NCBI GenBank assembly: GCA_020630495.1
Contig: JAHDBH010000010.1
Location: forward strand, 1-32,869
Origin: Saprospiraceae bacterium
Lineage (GTDB): Bacteria > Bacteroidota > Bacteroidia > Chitinophagales > Saprospiraceae
Reading direction: 5' to 3'
DNA length: 32,869 nt
This document shows, piece after piece, positions 9,439 to 17,954 of the stretch. The translations under genes were made by a program, and so were the position numbers. Under the pieces are notes generated by a model, which worked only from the letters and a program-made list of their open reading frames with translations, was not told the origin of the DNA and did no database searches. Position 1 is the stretch's first letter. Each line of letters opens with the position of its first letter.

Positions 9439-9920
9439 GACTTCTATCACTAGCTACCATAGTGCTTCTCAGCAGCTGCACGCTCTCTTTTAAGAATACG
9501 AGTATCTCGCCCGAGGTAGAGCACTTTTATGTAGGCACATTTGACCTGGATGCATTTAGCGCGCCGCCTACCCTAGCGATCGTGTGGACCGAGCGACTCC
9601 GAGATAAGATCTTACAGGATACTAGACTTCGCTATGAGGAGACAGATCCTCATATCGCATTTAGCGGAAGCGTGACCAGATATGCTGTAGAATCTGTAGC
9701 TCCCCAGCAAGGTGAAGGAGCTGCGCTCAATCGACTCGAGATCGGTATACGTGTGCTGTATGAAAATACTGTAGATGATCAGGAATGGACTAATACCTTT
9801 ACCTTCTTCAGTGACTTTGATAGAACCCAAAATCTCGCTGATATCGAAGACGAACTCATAGAAGTGATCTACGATCAGATGCTTGAGGACGTATTCAATA
9901 AAGCATTCGCTAATTGGTAG
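9435..9920 (+). CDS. lptE: LptE-like outer-membrane lipoprotein
   Basis: A 161-residue lipoprotein with signal peptide [15 protein letters not shown]; the lipobox is LSSC and C15 would be lipidated. The mature part has the LptE-like (DUF4136-type/LptE superfamily) layout: a beta strand VEHFYVGTF, a helix with LRDKILQDTRLRY, a central strand IAFSGSVTRYAVE, a strand region with ALNRLEIGIRVLYEN, and a C-terminal amphipathic helix. In Gram-negative bacteria LptE plugs the LptD barrel that inserts lipopolysaccharide into the outer membrane. Sequence identity in this family is low, so the assignment leans on position between the sigma-54 activator and secG as well as on the pattern. Start overlaps the previous stop by 4 bases. 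Confidence 0.75.
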   Translation: MRLLSLATIVLLSSCTLSFKNTSISPEVEHFYVGTFDLDAFSAPPTLAIVWTERLRDKILQDTRLRYEETDPHIAFSGSVTRYAVESVAPQQGEGAALNRLEIGIRVLYENTVDDQEWTNTFTFFSDFDRTQNLADIEDELIEVIYDQMLEDVFNKAFANW

Positions 9921-9928
9921 CGGACCAT

Positions 9929-10840
9929 ATGGAAGAGAAGAACTACATCAAGAGATCTGATCCTGGCAGCATAGCCGATCTACTGAGCTTTCCTCGCCAG
10001 CAGGATGAGCTGAGCGCTCTGTCTCTTCACGGTAATCCTATCTACTACGCTGCGGCTTACATAGACACGGAGCGACATTCTCCACAGGATGAGGTACACC
10101 CAGCGGCCATCGTACTGGCAGACCTGGAGGCTGAGCCGACTGATCTCAAGGCTGATGTACAGATATCGGCAGATAGTGATTTTACACTTGTGCGAGATGC
10201 TGAGGCATCTGTGTCTAGCAGCATCATAGATCCGTCCCTGACTTCGACTCCCGCAGATCCTACACCAGATCTTGATGTAGAGCGTGATCAAGAAGACTCC
10301 ACCATACCGCTGTCGCTTGATGATGCTCATGATAGTCAAGCACACATAGACAACTCAGAGGCTCTATCGACACCGAGAGATGCGGAGCATGATCAAGAGG
10401 CGCGACCCAGCACCTCCGAGCTGGAAGCCGAGCTTGATGACTTTGTACTATGGCTCAGATCGCTCGGGGCTACCCCAGCCCCCTCAGAAAGTCTGATGAA
10501 GGGAAGGGAATCTGTAGAACATCAAGAACCAGTAGTAGCACCAACATCTGAGACAAAGTCTCAAGAGGTGGATCCAGAGCCCGAAGAAGCTGTATCTGCT
10601 GAACCGCTAGATACTGAATCAAAGGCACAGAACTCTCTAAAAGATGAAAAGCCCACAGAGATCAGTGCTACTTCTGATATCTCTGACCTCCGCGCATCGC
10701 CAGCCAGTGAAGCACTTGCTAATCTCCTTGTCGAGCAGGGCTATACAGAAGAAGCTATCCAGATGTATCGAGAACTAGGATTGCGCAATCCAGAAAAAAA
10801 AGCGACCTTTGCACAGCTTATTGAAAATCTAAGCAGCTAG
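9929..10840 (+). CDS. Acidic low-complexity protein with TPR-like C-terminus
   Basis: A 303-residue protein with no signal peptide. Residues about 60-240 are low complexity and very acidic, rich in D, E, S, P and T, so probably disordered; within them ELDDFVLWLRSLGATP (near 140-155) looks like a short helical motif. The last 45 residues (ALANLLVEQGYTEEAIQMYR, then LRNPEKKATFAQLIENL) read as a TPR-like helix pair. Genes of this kind are found between lptE and secG in Bacteroidota operons; their function is not known to me. ATG at 9929 is preferred to a TTG at 9914, which would overlap the lptE coding end. The gap to secG is 4 bases. Confidence 0.7.
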   Translation: MEEKNYIKRSDPGSIADLLSFPRQQDELSALSLHGNPIYYAAAYIDTERHSPQDEVHPAAIVLADLEAEPTDLKADVQISADSDFTLVRDAEASVSSSIIDPSLTSTPADPTPDLDVERDQEDSTIPLSLDDAHDSQAHIDNSEALSTPRDAEHDQEARPSTSELEAELDDFVLWLRSLGATPAPSESLMKGRESVEHQEPVVAPTSETKSQEVDPEPEEAVSAEPLDTESKAQNSLKDEKPTEISATSDISDLRASPASEALANLLVEQGYTEEAIQMYRELGLRNPEKKATFAQLIENLSS

Positions 10841-10844
10841 CACC

Positions 10845-11078
10845 ATGGGTATAACTCTTATGACCATCCTTATCGCTCTGATCAGCGTACTCCTTATCCT
10901 CGCAGTTCTCATACAGAATCCCAAGGGCGGAGGAATTGATTCTACTTTTGGCGGATCTGGTGCTAACCAGATGTTTGGCGCATCCCGATCTACTGATCTC
11001 ATAGAAAAGATCACATGGGGACTTGCCGCTGCGCTATTTGCGCTATGCATCATCACCACGCATATCGTAGCGGGGTAG
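10845..11078 (+). CDS. secG: Preprotein translocase subunit SecG
   Basis: A 77-residue membrane protein with two transmembrane helices (about residues 3-23 and 55-74) joined by a cytoplasmic loop that carries the SecG signature QNPKGGG at 24-30, a glycine-rich stretch ending FGGSGANQMFG, then STDLIEKITW. SecG binds SecYE and helps SecA-driven export. It is the last gene of the miaB operon. A second in-frame ATG at 10860 would shorten the first helix, so 10845 is kept. A run of nine Ts starts directly after the stop, but no convincing stem precedes it. Confidence 0.93.
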   Translation: MGITLMTILIALISVLLILAVLIQNPKGGGIDSTFGGSGANQMFGASRSTDLIEKITWGLAAALFALCIITTHIVAG

Positions 11079-11266
11079 TTTTTTTTTACACATGCTTTAT
11101 TGATGAGGCCGTCTGCCTCCTTGGCAGCTCGGACTTCTATGTCTAAAGGTGATCTTCACCGCATGAGCCTATATAGATAAGACATAGCGGTGCCACCTGA
11201 TAGTATGTCGTCGCGTCGCTTTATGGCTGAGCAAAGATCTGACGCGGTCATATGTGAGCTACCTCC
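11079..11266. other. Intergenic region between secG and the TerB-like gene
   Basis: 188 bases between two converging genes. It begins with T9 and holds two short perfect inverted repeats: GAGGC/GCCTC with a 5-base loop (11105-11119) and GGTGA/TCACC with a 3-base loop (11148-11160). Neither is followed by a T-run, so terminator function is unproven. No gene is seen. Confidence 0.4.
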
Positions 11267-11746
11267 CTATGCGATGACCTTATTGCCCATGTTTCTGATG
11301 AGAATCACCTCTATGATCTGCTGAGCTTGACCATTGGGAATCTGCAGGGAATCTCCAATGAAAGAAATCATCAGTCGCTCATCCTCATCTAGTATACCAT
11401 CAGCTAAGACCATATCAACTGCCATGCTGAAGAGTGTGGGACGATCTTGCACCTCCACCTTTACCGCAGCTGCCTCTACAAGTGTGATACTCCCGATCAT
11501 GGCTTGTGCCTCGGCGACCTTTTCAAAGAAGATGCCGATGTGCAATCCAGCAAACTTTTCCTTCATCACTAGCATCCGCGATAGCTTGTCTATCTCCACG
11601 TCACTCACATCGCCGTCTGCCGCCATACATGCATAGAGAATGGCAACCCATGCCTCTGCATCACTCGCTGCTACATACTCAAAACCCTGTGCGTCACGTC
11701 GTTCCTTAAACTGATCGTACAGTCCCATATTACCATCATTGTCCAT
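11267..11746 (-). CDS. TerB-like (tellurite-resistance TerB family) protein
   Basis: A 159-residue soluble helical protein. It has the duplicated TerB pattern of an alanine-rich helix followed by an acidic D-G-x-(hydrophobic)-x-(D/E)-x-E loop: AWVAILYACMAADGDVSDVEI at about 33-53 and FSMAVDMVLADGILDEDERL at about 106-125. In TerB these acidic loops bind divalent metal. The family name refers to tellurite-resistance operons, but stand-alone TerB-fold proteins are common and their job is generally unknown; no ter genes are nearby. Start supported by a TAACTTTG box 4 bases upstream. It is divergent from purB. Confidence 0.8.
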   Translation of the reverse strand: MDNDGNMGLYDQFKERRDAQGFEYVAASDAEAWVAILYACMAADGDVSDVEIDKLSRMLVMKEKFAGLHIGIFFEKVAEAQAMIGSITLVEAAAVKVEVQDRPTLFSMAVDMVLADGILDEDERLMISFIGDSLQIPNGQAQQIIEVILIRNMGNKVIA

Positions 11747-11750
11747 GCAT

Positions 11751-11758
11751 CAAAGTTA
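11751..11758 (-). promoter_or_regulatory. -7 promoter box of the TerB-like gene
   Basis: TAACTTTG on the minus strand, an exact TAnnTTTG match ending 4 bases before the ATG. Confidence 0.6.
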
Positions 11759-11792
11759 ATCGATCTACCGTGGATTAGCTTGTATGCAATCT

Positions 11793-11800
11793 TATCTTTG
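11793..11800 (+). promoter_or_regulatory. -7 promoter box of purB
   Basis: TATCTTTG, an exact TAnnTTTG match ending 4 bases before the purB ATG. With the divergent TerB-gene box it fills a 58-base intergenic region. Confidence 0.6.
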
Positions 11801-11804
11801 AGCT

Positions 11805-13151
11805 ATGATAGACGCCATATCACCTATAGATGGACGCTACGCCTCGCGTACTCGCGATCTGAGCCAGTACTTTAGCGAAGCAGCACTCATAAGGTATCGC
11901 ATACGTGTAGAGCAGAAGTATCTCAGTGCTCTGCTACCCTACATCTCTGATTCTTTAGCGGAAGATGCACTGGGCAATCTGCCTAGTGACATCTGGTCTA
12001 CCATCAAGATCGATGAGGATGATATCCAGCGTGTCAAAGACATAGAGCGCATCACCAATCACGATGTCAAAGCTGTGGAATATCTGCTCAAAGAAAAGCT
12101 CGATGGAGCAGAGCTAGTACAGCTCAAAGAGTGGGTACACTTTGGTCTTACCTCACAAGATGTGAATAATACCGCCTTTCCTCTCATGGTCATGGAAGCA
12201 TGGCAGGATCTCATCCATCCTACGCTTACTGAGCTGCGAGATCAACTACACAGCCTCGCACAGGACTGGGAAGACGTAGCCATGCTGGCGCGCACACACG
12301 GTCAGCCTGCTAGTCCTACCCGACTGGGCAAGGAGATCGCAGTATTCGTGGAGCGCATAGATGTACAGATGGAAAGTCTTACGCAGGTAGCCTTTACAGG
12401 CAAATTTGGTGGAGCTACAGGCAACTTTAATGCTCATCACGTGGCGTTTCCAGATCTTGACTGGCAGGAATTTTCTGATGACTTTCATGCATCACTGGGT
12501 CTTCAGCGGCAGCGGACCACTACACAGATAGAGCACTACGATCAGCTCGCTGCTTTTCTGCACGGTCTTTCACGGATACATGTGATCTTGATAGATCTGT
12601 GCCGGGACATCTGGACCTATGTATCCATGGACTACTTCAAGCAAAAGATCAAGGCCGGAGAGGTGGGAAGTAGCACCATGCCCCACAAGGTCAATCCTAT
12701 AGACTTTGAAAATGCAGAAGGAAATCTAGGCATGGCCAATGCGGTTGCCTCGCATCTCGCTGAAAAGCTCCCTATCAGTAGACTACAGCGTGACCTTACG
12801 GATAGCACCGTCCTACGCAACATTGGTCTGCCTATGGCTTACGGCCTCATCGCATACACATCTCTTAAGAAAGGTCTGAACAAGCTTCTTCTCCATGAGG
12901 ACGCGCTGCGCCGTGATCTAGATGCTCAGTGGGCCGTAGTCACAGAGGGAATCCAGACCATCATGCGACGCGAGCAAGTCCCTGATGCCTATGAGAAACT
13001 CAAGGATCTCAGCCGTGTCAATGACGTCATCGATGCTCAGAGCATCAGTGCATTCATAGATAAGCTAGATATAGATGAAAAGATCAAGGAAGAAATGAGG
13101 GCCATCACACCTCACAGCTATACAGGCGTCAAGATTACTCCTCGACCCTAG
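11805..13151 (+). CDS. purB: Adenylosuccinate lyase PurB
   Basis: A 448-residue fumarase/aspartase-superfamily lyase that removes fumarate from SAICAR and from adenylosuccinate in purine synthesis. The N-terminus MIDAISPIDGRYASRT is the usual start of the E. coli-type PurB, THGQPASPTRLGKE (near 164-177) carries the catalytic histidine region, FGGATGNFNAH follows, and the superfamily signature SSTMPHKVNP with flexible serine loop is at about 288-297. Length is normal (E. coli 456). The stop codon overlaps that of the convergent purM gene inside a CTAG tetranucleotide, so both genes end with no spacer. Confidence 0.96.
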   Translation: MIDAISPIDGRYASRTRDLSQYFSEAALIRYRIRVEQKYLSALLPYISDSLAEDALGNLPSDIWSTIKIDEDDIQRVKDIERITNHDVKAVEYLLKEKLDGAELVQLKEWVHFGLTSQDVNNTAFPLMVMEAWQDLIHPTLTELRDQLHSLAQDWEDVAMLARTHGQPASPTRLGKEIAVFVERIDVQMESLTQVAFTGKFGGATGNFNAHHVAFPDLDWQEFSDDFHASLGLQRQRTTTQIEHYDQLAAFLHGLSRIHVILIDLCRDIWTYVSMDYFKQKIKAGEVGSSTMPHKVNPIDFENAEGNLGMANAVASHLAEKLPISRLQRDLTDSTVLRNIGLPMAYGLIAYTSLKKGLNKLLLHEDALRRDLDAQWAVVTEGIQTIMRREQVPDAYEKLKDLSRVNDVIDAQSISAFIDKLDIDEKIKEEMRAITPHSYTGVKITPRP

Positions 13152-14332
13152 GCATCATATCGGTGCTCCTCACCTCGATCACGGATGATGAGCTCTGACT
13201 TGTCAGCCGCCTCTACTCTTCCTATGATCTGTGCGTGGATTCCATAGTTGCTCGCTATATCTATGACCGACTGAGCATGCTCTGCTGGCAGATACACCTC
13301 CAGGCGCTGACCTAGATTATAGACTCGATACATTTCCTTGGCTGGCATCTGGCCTGCCTCGCTGATAAGCTCAAAGACTGCAGGGCGATCAAGAAGATTG
13401 TCCTTGATGATGCGCATGCCTGGAGCAAATTTCATGACCTTGGTAAGCGCGCCTCCAGTATTGTGTATGATGCCATGCACATCAGCCCTGTGCTCTGCTA
13501 GCAAAGACTTTAAATATGGTAGATAAGTCCTCGTAGGAGACAGCAATAGCGATTTGATACTGTACGTATCTCCTTGGATGGTCACGCTATCGGTGATCCG
13601 ATGCTTACCACTATAGGCTATGTCATGATCTAGGCTCGGATCGCAGGTCTCTGGATATTTTTCTCGATGATAGCTCGATAGTATCTGATGCCGTGCCCCT
13701 GTGAGGCCATTACTGCCGATACCACTATTGTAACTCGACTCGTAGCTTGCTTGTCCACCGCTAGAAAGAGCCACGATGACGTCACCATTCTGGATATCAT
13801 TGATCAAGAGCTCATCTCTACGCATACGAGTACCAGTGGTATAGCCAACATCGATCGTGCGCACTATATCACCTACATCTGCCGTCTCGCCACCTGCAAG
13901 GTGCAACTCTATACCGTGCTGCGCCATGCTCTCTACAAAGGAGCGTGCAGCAGCGATCAGTGTCTGAATCACTCGACCGTCTACAAGATTTTTGTTGCGA
14001 CCTATGGTAGACGATATCAGCACGCGATCCACTGCACCTACACAAGCCATATCGTCCAGATTCATCACCAGAGCATCCTGTGCGATACCTTCCCACACAC
14101 TGTAGTCGCCTGTCTCACGCCAGTAGAGATACGCAAGACTGGTCTTAGTGCCAGCAGTATCCGCATGCATCATGCTACAGTAGTCTTCATCGCCCTGCCA
14201 CACATCTGGTAGGATCTTGCAAAATGCTCGCGGGTAGAGCCCCTTATCCTCATCCTTGATCGCGGCGTGTACCTCTTCCTTACCAGCTGAGACGCCTAGT
14301 TTCTCGTATAGATCCTTGTGTGTGTCGCTCAT
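13148..14332 (-). CDS. purM: Phosphoribosylformylglycinamidine cyclo-ligase (AIR synthase, PurM)
   Basis: A 394-residue PurM-family enzyme; AIR synthase closes the imidazole ring of FGAM using ATP. Family landmarks are MMHADTAGTKTSLAYLYW near the start of the core, DALVMNLDDMACVGA, LAGGETADVGD, a glycine/serine loop VALSSGGQASYE, and IHNTGGALTKVMKFAPGM, the counterpart of the conserved H-x-T-G-G-G loop with one G replaced by A. Bacteroidota PurM is longer than the E. coli enzyme (345 residues), as here. The start at 14332 is picked because a TACCTTTG box lies 18 bases upstream; the longer TTG start at 14353 sits inside that box. It converges on purB, giving a purine-synthesis pair on opposite strands. 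Confidence 0.88.
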   Translation of the reverse strand: MSDTHKDLYEKLGVSAGKEEVHAAIKDEDKGLYPRAFCKILPDVWQGDEDYCSMMHADTAGTKTSLAYLYWRETGDYSVWEGIAQDALVMNLDDMACVGAVDRVLISSTIGRNKNLVDGRVIQTLIAAARSFVESMAQHGIELHLAGGETADVGDIVRTIDVGYTTGTRMRRDELLINDIQNGDVIVALSSGGQASYESSYNSGIGSNGLTGARHQILSSYHREKYPETCDPSLDHDIAYSGKHRITDSVTIQGDTYSIKSLLLSPTRTYLPYLKSLLAEHRADVHGIIHNTGGALTKVMKFAPGMRIIKDNLLDRPAVFELISEAGQMPAKEMYRVYNLGQRLEVYLPAEHAQSVIDIASNYGIHAQIIGRVEAADKSELIIRDRGEEHRYDA

Positions 14333-14350
14333 AGCACTGCTTGATGACCC

Positions 14351-14358
14351 CAAAGGTA
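14351..14358 (-). promoter_or_regulatory. -7 promoter box of purM
   Basis: TACCTTTG on the minus strand, an exact TAnnTTTG match. It ends 18 bases before the ATG, so purM would have a short leader, unlike most genes here. Confidence 0.55.
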
Positions 14359-14450
14359 TCGCTCCTCACCCGTCACACACGATTATTCTGCAAACTTGGT
14401 ACGCTTCTTGGTATATAGCCTATGATCGATCATTCCTACCTTGAGCGGAG

Positions 14451-14464
14451 TGATCATATGATCA
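14451..14464. repeat. 14-base perfect palindrome
   Basis: TGATCATATGATCA is identical to its reverse complement. It could be an operator for a dimeric regulator, placed upstream of the candidate small RNA and about 100 bases upstream of the purM promoter. No second copy was seen. Confidence 0.4.
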
Positions 14465-14495
14465 GCTGCAACTGTAAGAACCAGTAGTTTTTTTT

Positions 14496-14585
14496 AAGAT
14501 CTCGATGCGTCCAACCTCGCGGAGAGATCATTTCCTTAATGACGAGTGAAGGGGAAGTCCAGGCAAAGTGGCTTCCCTTTTTTTT
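14496..14585 (+). ncRNA. Candidate small RNA ending in an intrinsic terminator
   Basis: A symmetric hairpin at 14498-14529: outer stem GATCTC/GAGATC, a 3x3 internal loop GAT/GGA that can form tandem G-A pairs plus U-G, inner stem GCG/CGC, and loop TCCAACCT. After a 22-base linker comes a terminator hairpin and T8. No coding gene on the plus strand ends here, so the terminator must serve a non-coding transcript (or unknown small gene). The 5' end is not defined; it may lie near 14465 or further left. No resemblance to 6S, SRP, RNase P or tmRNA was found. Confidence 0.4.
14552..14585 (+). terminator. Intrinsic terminator
   Basis: GGGAAGTC pairs with GGCTTCCC (8 pairs, one G-U) around an 11-base loop and is followed directly by eight Ts. 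On the other strand the hairpin is not followed by Ts, so it works in the plus direction only. Confidence 0.75.
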
Positions 14586-14762
14586 ATCAGCGCACTACCG
14601 ACCGTAGACACTCGCGATTCTACAAGACTTGCAGTGCGCAAATGCGCACTAAGGGAACACCTTTATAGAGACCATATACTGCTCTTGTAGAGCGTATTCA
14701 GAGACTATACAGTAGAGACATTTGAGCGAAAGCTCGTACCTCACAGATCGCTTGCTCCCAAG

Positions 14763-17700
14763 CTAGTCCTTGATGACTTGTATCTTCTCTACGACATTGC
14801 CCTCGTCCGTCTCCATCACGATGAAGTACTGTCCGTCTGCTCTTTCTCTAAGTGATATCATAGTCACCCAGCGATCTGCGTACTGCGTCAAGAATCCCGT
14901 GCTCACGGCCTGTCCACCTACGTCATAGACTGTATAGGCTACCTCAAAGCCCGCTACTGCATCATACAGCTCTACAGTGAAGACACCTGTGGTGGGATTG
15001 GGACGAAGCTCTACCCTTCCTGAGGCCTGGAGCGTAGTACTAGATACTGGTTCGCCCACTTCTACTTGCAAAGTATCCGTGCAGCCATTTTCGTCCGTAG
15101 CGATGATCTCGTAGATCTGGTTGCCATCTAGATCTGTGAAGCTGGAGGAACCCAGATCTTCGCCATCAATCGTATAGCTCACAGCCCCGACAGAATTTGC
15201 TGCGCTGACCATGATGGATCCGTCTGCGGCCTCCGTTGTACTCGCATCCACCACTTCTAGGAGTTCCAGCTGCAGTCTGCAGCTATAGGGTATGCAAAAC
15301 TCCGTATCCTCTACGCTTCCATACATACTACCCTTGGCATACACCTGACCTGAGTCATCCGTGAGTTCGTAGAAACCTTCGCCGCTACTGCAGCAGAGAC
15401 CATTGCGCCCTCCATCAAACATGGTCAAGATGTAGCAGTCAGTCGGTACACAGATGACCTCTTTGACCAGACCACCAGCCTCTTCGTAGGGTCCATCAAA
15501 TACGAAGGGGGTGAGATTTGTATCTCTGACAAACCACCTTACCTCAGCAGGAAAGCTATCCAGCTGGATGGTGAGTGTCAGCTTTACTGCTTCAAAGTTG
15601 AGCTCTACACTATCCGTCAGACTCTGCTCTATATTGACGGACGCATTGCCATTGGGTCGAGCGAGGCTGAGATCAATTTTGTTTTTACCATCCACTAATC
15701 CCTCTAGCGGGAGATCCACTTCGCCTAGGGTCAGGGCAGGTATGAAACCCGTCCAGGTCTGCACCTGCTGTGGACCGTCATTGATACTGTAGATCATATC
15801 TATGCTTCCTAGATCTTGGAAACTACGATTGCGGATGCTCACTCTGGCAAATCCGTCGCTTGCGCAGTTTTGATCTGGATTGATCTCTAGATCTACCAGG
15901 TCTATCTGATCAGGCAACTGTAGTCCCACGGTGGTGCGCAGTGTGTCATTGACTTGTCTGACGTCCGCGCTACTGGAGGAGATCACCGTCACGGGCACAG
16001 ATGTAATCTCTGTAAGATCGATTGCCCTACCGAATGTGACAGATCTATTAGCACCTGGTGCTATATCACCGACTATGCTCGTATCGAAGGTTGCAAGACC
16101 ATCAAATATGACCTGAACGCGATACCTCTCGATGGTATCTATGCCAGAGTTTTGGATAGTGACAGAAACCGTCTCATCCTCGGTGAAGCTCACGCTACTC
16201 TGAGGTGAGCGCAGTGCCAGAGGCCTCAGATCGATGCTATCTGGATCGATCACGACATTAAAGATCTTAGTTTCCCAGAGCAGACTCTGTCGGAACTCGC
16301 CCGTATACCAGAAGCTTTTTCCATCCACTGGATCTACATTCATGGAGCTGTAGTCACCCCAGCGATTGTTGGTATTTGGTGAGCCTGACTCTATGACTAC
16401 GTGCTCATTTACAGTCATCATGCCTAGAGGATCTTCTGCGCGCCGACCCGTCATAGCCATGCCAGGATTAGTCTCAGGACCTACAAAGGCATATCCCATA
16501 GCTATGTTGCCTTCGTCATCCATAGCTATACTACCCATAAATCTATCGAGGCTGTCAGGCGAGAAAGTGCCTTCTTGATAGAGCGACCAGTCATCCGATC
16601 CAGACTTGCGCAGCTCAAACCATCTGATACCAGCTTGATTATTTCCATCGGCGTCGACCACAAAATTTCCGAGTAGTGTCTCATGCGTCCCGAAGTTTCG
16701 GTATTGCAGCCTATGCATGATGGTCTGCTGTAGAGCTCCCATCTCTTGGCCATTGGGATTTACTAAGCAGTTAAATAGACCATCTTCACATACATCGCTC
16801 TCAAATGGTGCGAGCGGAATCTTGAGGGGGCCGTCTACACGGCCATTGGAAGGATCATCCCAGTTGACATGCAGCTCATAGATATCAAGCTCATCACTGC
16901 CACCGTCCCACGAGTCATCATGTATACGCATCACATACGTGCCGTCGTCATCGGCAGGCGCCAGCTTCCCATCCCAGTCAGACGGTGTGCATACTTGCCA
17001 CACAAACTGTCCACCAGTAGTCACTGGATATCTGGGAAGGGCAAAGCGCTGTATCGCGGCGTCACCCCCTACGAGCATGCTGTCCCGCTCTAGAGCGTAG
17101 AAGGCTACATCACCTGCAAACTCATTAGTCGTCACCACATAGGCATCATTCCACACGGCATACTTAGGATAATCGGGAAAGTTGGGTGTCTGGAAGATAT
17201 AGATATGATAGGCGCCTAGCGGATTGCTCGTTTCTGATACAGCAATGAGAAGTCTGTTGCTACCTTGTGGTGCGAACTCCGTGAGCAACCATCGCTCAGC
17301 GTGCTCGTCATAGATCACGATCGGATCTCCTTGACCTTCTTGCCCAAATGGCTCCCAAAATAGTGGCTCTGATGGCACCGGACCAAAGACCACTTCTCCT
17401 TGCTTGTCCATAATCAAGATCTGGGATCCGTCTGCACTTCCATTGCACATCTGTATGTAGTATTCCTTGCCTATATCTCCTACGGGATCTGGCGGAAAGA
17501 AACCTAAGAAGCTCAGACCATCAGCTACCATGAGCGGTTCTATGTCATTGTCCATACGGCTGGGGCCTTGACGGATTGGGTCCGGGCCATTGGGCAGAGC
17601 AGTTGCGGATTTGGTTCCTGGCACTGGCGGTGGAGCTTTCTGGTTGACAGCCTTCCATGCACTATTCTTAGACTGCGCCTCAGCATAGGCTTTCACGGCG

Positions 17701-17837
17701 ATGTCTGTAGCATTTCCTATGGCATCAGTCTTGCCTAGATAGATCAGACGTGAAGATTCTGGACCAGTTGCCTCCAGGTCGATTTGAGCACATAGAGAGA
17801 CAGGCAGTAAAAAGGCAAGGAGTAGAAGGTTTTTCAT
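14763..17837 (-). CDS. Large T9SS-secreted surface protein
   Basis: A 1024-residue exported protein. It starts with a Sec signal peptide (MKNLLLLAFLLPVSLCA) and ends with a type IX secretion sorting domain of about 85 residues, recognised by ELRPNPTTGVFTVEL, YDVGGQ and the final GNVVEKIQVIKD. Between them lie a large N-terminal part of beta-propeller-like character (DPVGDIGKEYYIQMCNGS, RWLLTEFA, GAYHIYIFQTP), a CARDB-like Ig region near 540-620 (VSVTIQNSGIDTIERYRV), a second similar segment, a cysteine-rich module with FDGGRNGLCCSSGEGFY, and an SprB-type repeat-like segment (VSYTIDGEDLGSSSF, then IYEIIATDENGCTDT). It is probably anchored on or released from the cell surface; function unknown. 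The upstream ATG at 17897 would place 20 unrelated residues before the signal peptide and was rejected. Confidence 0.85.
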   Translation of the reverse strand: MKNLLLLAFLLPVSLCAQIDLEATGPESSRLIYLGKTDAIGNATDIAVKAYAEAQSKNSAWKAVNQKAPPPVPGTKSATALPNGPDPIRQGPSRMDNDIEPLMVADGLSFLGFFPPDPVGDIGKEYYIQMCNGSADGSQILIMDKQGEVVFGPVPSEPLFWEPFGQEGQGDPIVIYDEHAERWLLTEFAPQGSNRLLIAVSETSNPLGAYHIYIFQTPNFPDYPKYAVWNDAYVVTTNEFAGDVAFYALERDSMLVGGDAAIQRFALPRYPVTTGGQFVWQVCTPSDWDGKLAPADDDGTYVMRIHDDSWDGGSDELDIYELHVNWDDPSNGRVDGPLKIPLAPFESDVCEDGLFNCLVNPNGQEMGALQQTIMHRLQYRNFGTHETLLGNFVVDADGNNQAGIRWFELRKSGSDDWSLYQEGTFSPDSLDRFMGSIAMDDEGNIAMGYAFVGPETNPGMAMTGRRAEDPLGMMTVNEHVVIESGSPNTNNRWGDYSSMNVDPVDGKSFWYTGEFRQSLLWETKIFNVVIDPDSIDLRPLALRSPQSSVSFTEDETVSVTIQNSGIDTIERYRVQVIFDGLATFDTSIVGDIAPGANRSVTFGRAIDLTEITSVPVTVISSSSADVRQVNDTLRTTVGLQLPDQIDLVDLEINPDQNCASDGFARVSIRNRSFQDLGSIDMIYSINDGPQQVQTWTGFIPALTLGEVDLPLEGLVDGKNKIDLSLARPNGNASVNIEQSLTDSVELNFEAVKLTLTIQLDSFPAEVRWFVRDTNLTPFVFDGPYEEAGGLVKEVICVPTDCYILTMFDGGRNGLCCSSGEGFYELTDDSGQVYAKGSMYGSVEDTEFCIPYSCRLQLELLEVVDASTTEAADGSIMVSAANSVGAVSYTIDGEDLGSSSFTDLDGNQIYEIIATDENGCTDTLQVEVGEPVSSTTLQASGRVELRPNPTTGVFTVELYDAVAGFEVAYTVYDVGGQAVSTGFLTQYADRWVTMISLRERADGQYFIVMETDEGNVVEKIQVIKD

Positions 17838-17954
17838 CCGCGAGATTTGATTGATGCTGTGAAGTGGTGAAAGTATATCATTCAACAGCAGTATCAACCT
17901 CCAGAGACTCGACTAGTTCATAGTTAGGTCTTGCCGATTACGGTCCATTTCTTC

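Larger units (their letters stand above)
14359..14762. other. Structured gene-free region between purM and the T9SS protein gene
   Basis: About 400 bases with no plausible gene but many inverted repeats: the 14-base perfect palindrome TGATCATATGATCA (14451-14464); a T8 run (14488-14495); a 32-base hairpin (14498-14529); a terminator (14552-14585); AGTGCGCA/TGCGCACT with 2 bases between (14633-14650); GCTC/GAGC with a 5-base loop (14681-14693); and GAGC-GAAA-GCTC, a GNRA tetraloop hairpin (14724-14735). The left boundary is the purM promoter and the right boundary is the stop of the minus-strand T9SS gene. Confidence 0.6.

Noticed and set aside
9980-10345. 121-codon minus-strand frame opposite the acidic protein gene
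   Set aside because: It is a shadow of the low-complexity acidic coding region, with no recognisable domain.
11104-11180. 25-codon frame starting ATGAGGCCG after secG
   Set aside because: No signal peptide, promoter or composition support; it overlaps two hairpins.
13688-14212. 174-codon plus-strand frame opposite purM
   Set aside because: It lies wholly inside the well-supported purM gene, is cysteine- and threonine-rich with no family resemblance, and has no promoter box.
14551-14577. RNase P-like GGGGAAGTCCAGGC segment
   Set aside because: Only a short chance likeness to the P4 region; the rest of RNase P RNA is absent and the segment is part of a terminator stem.
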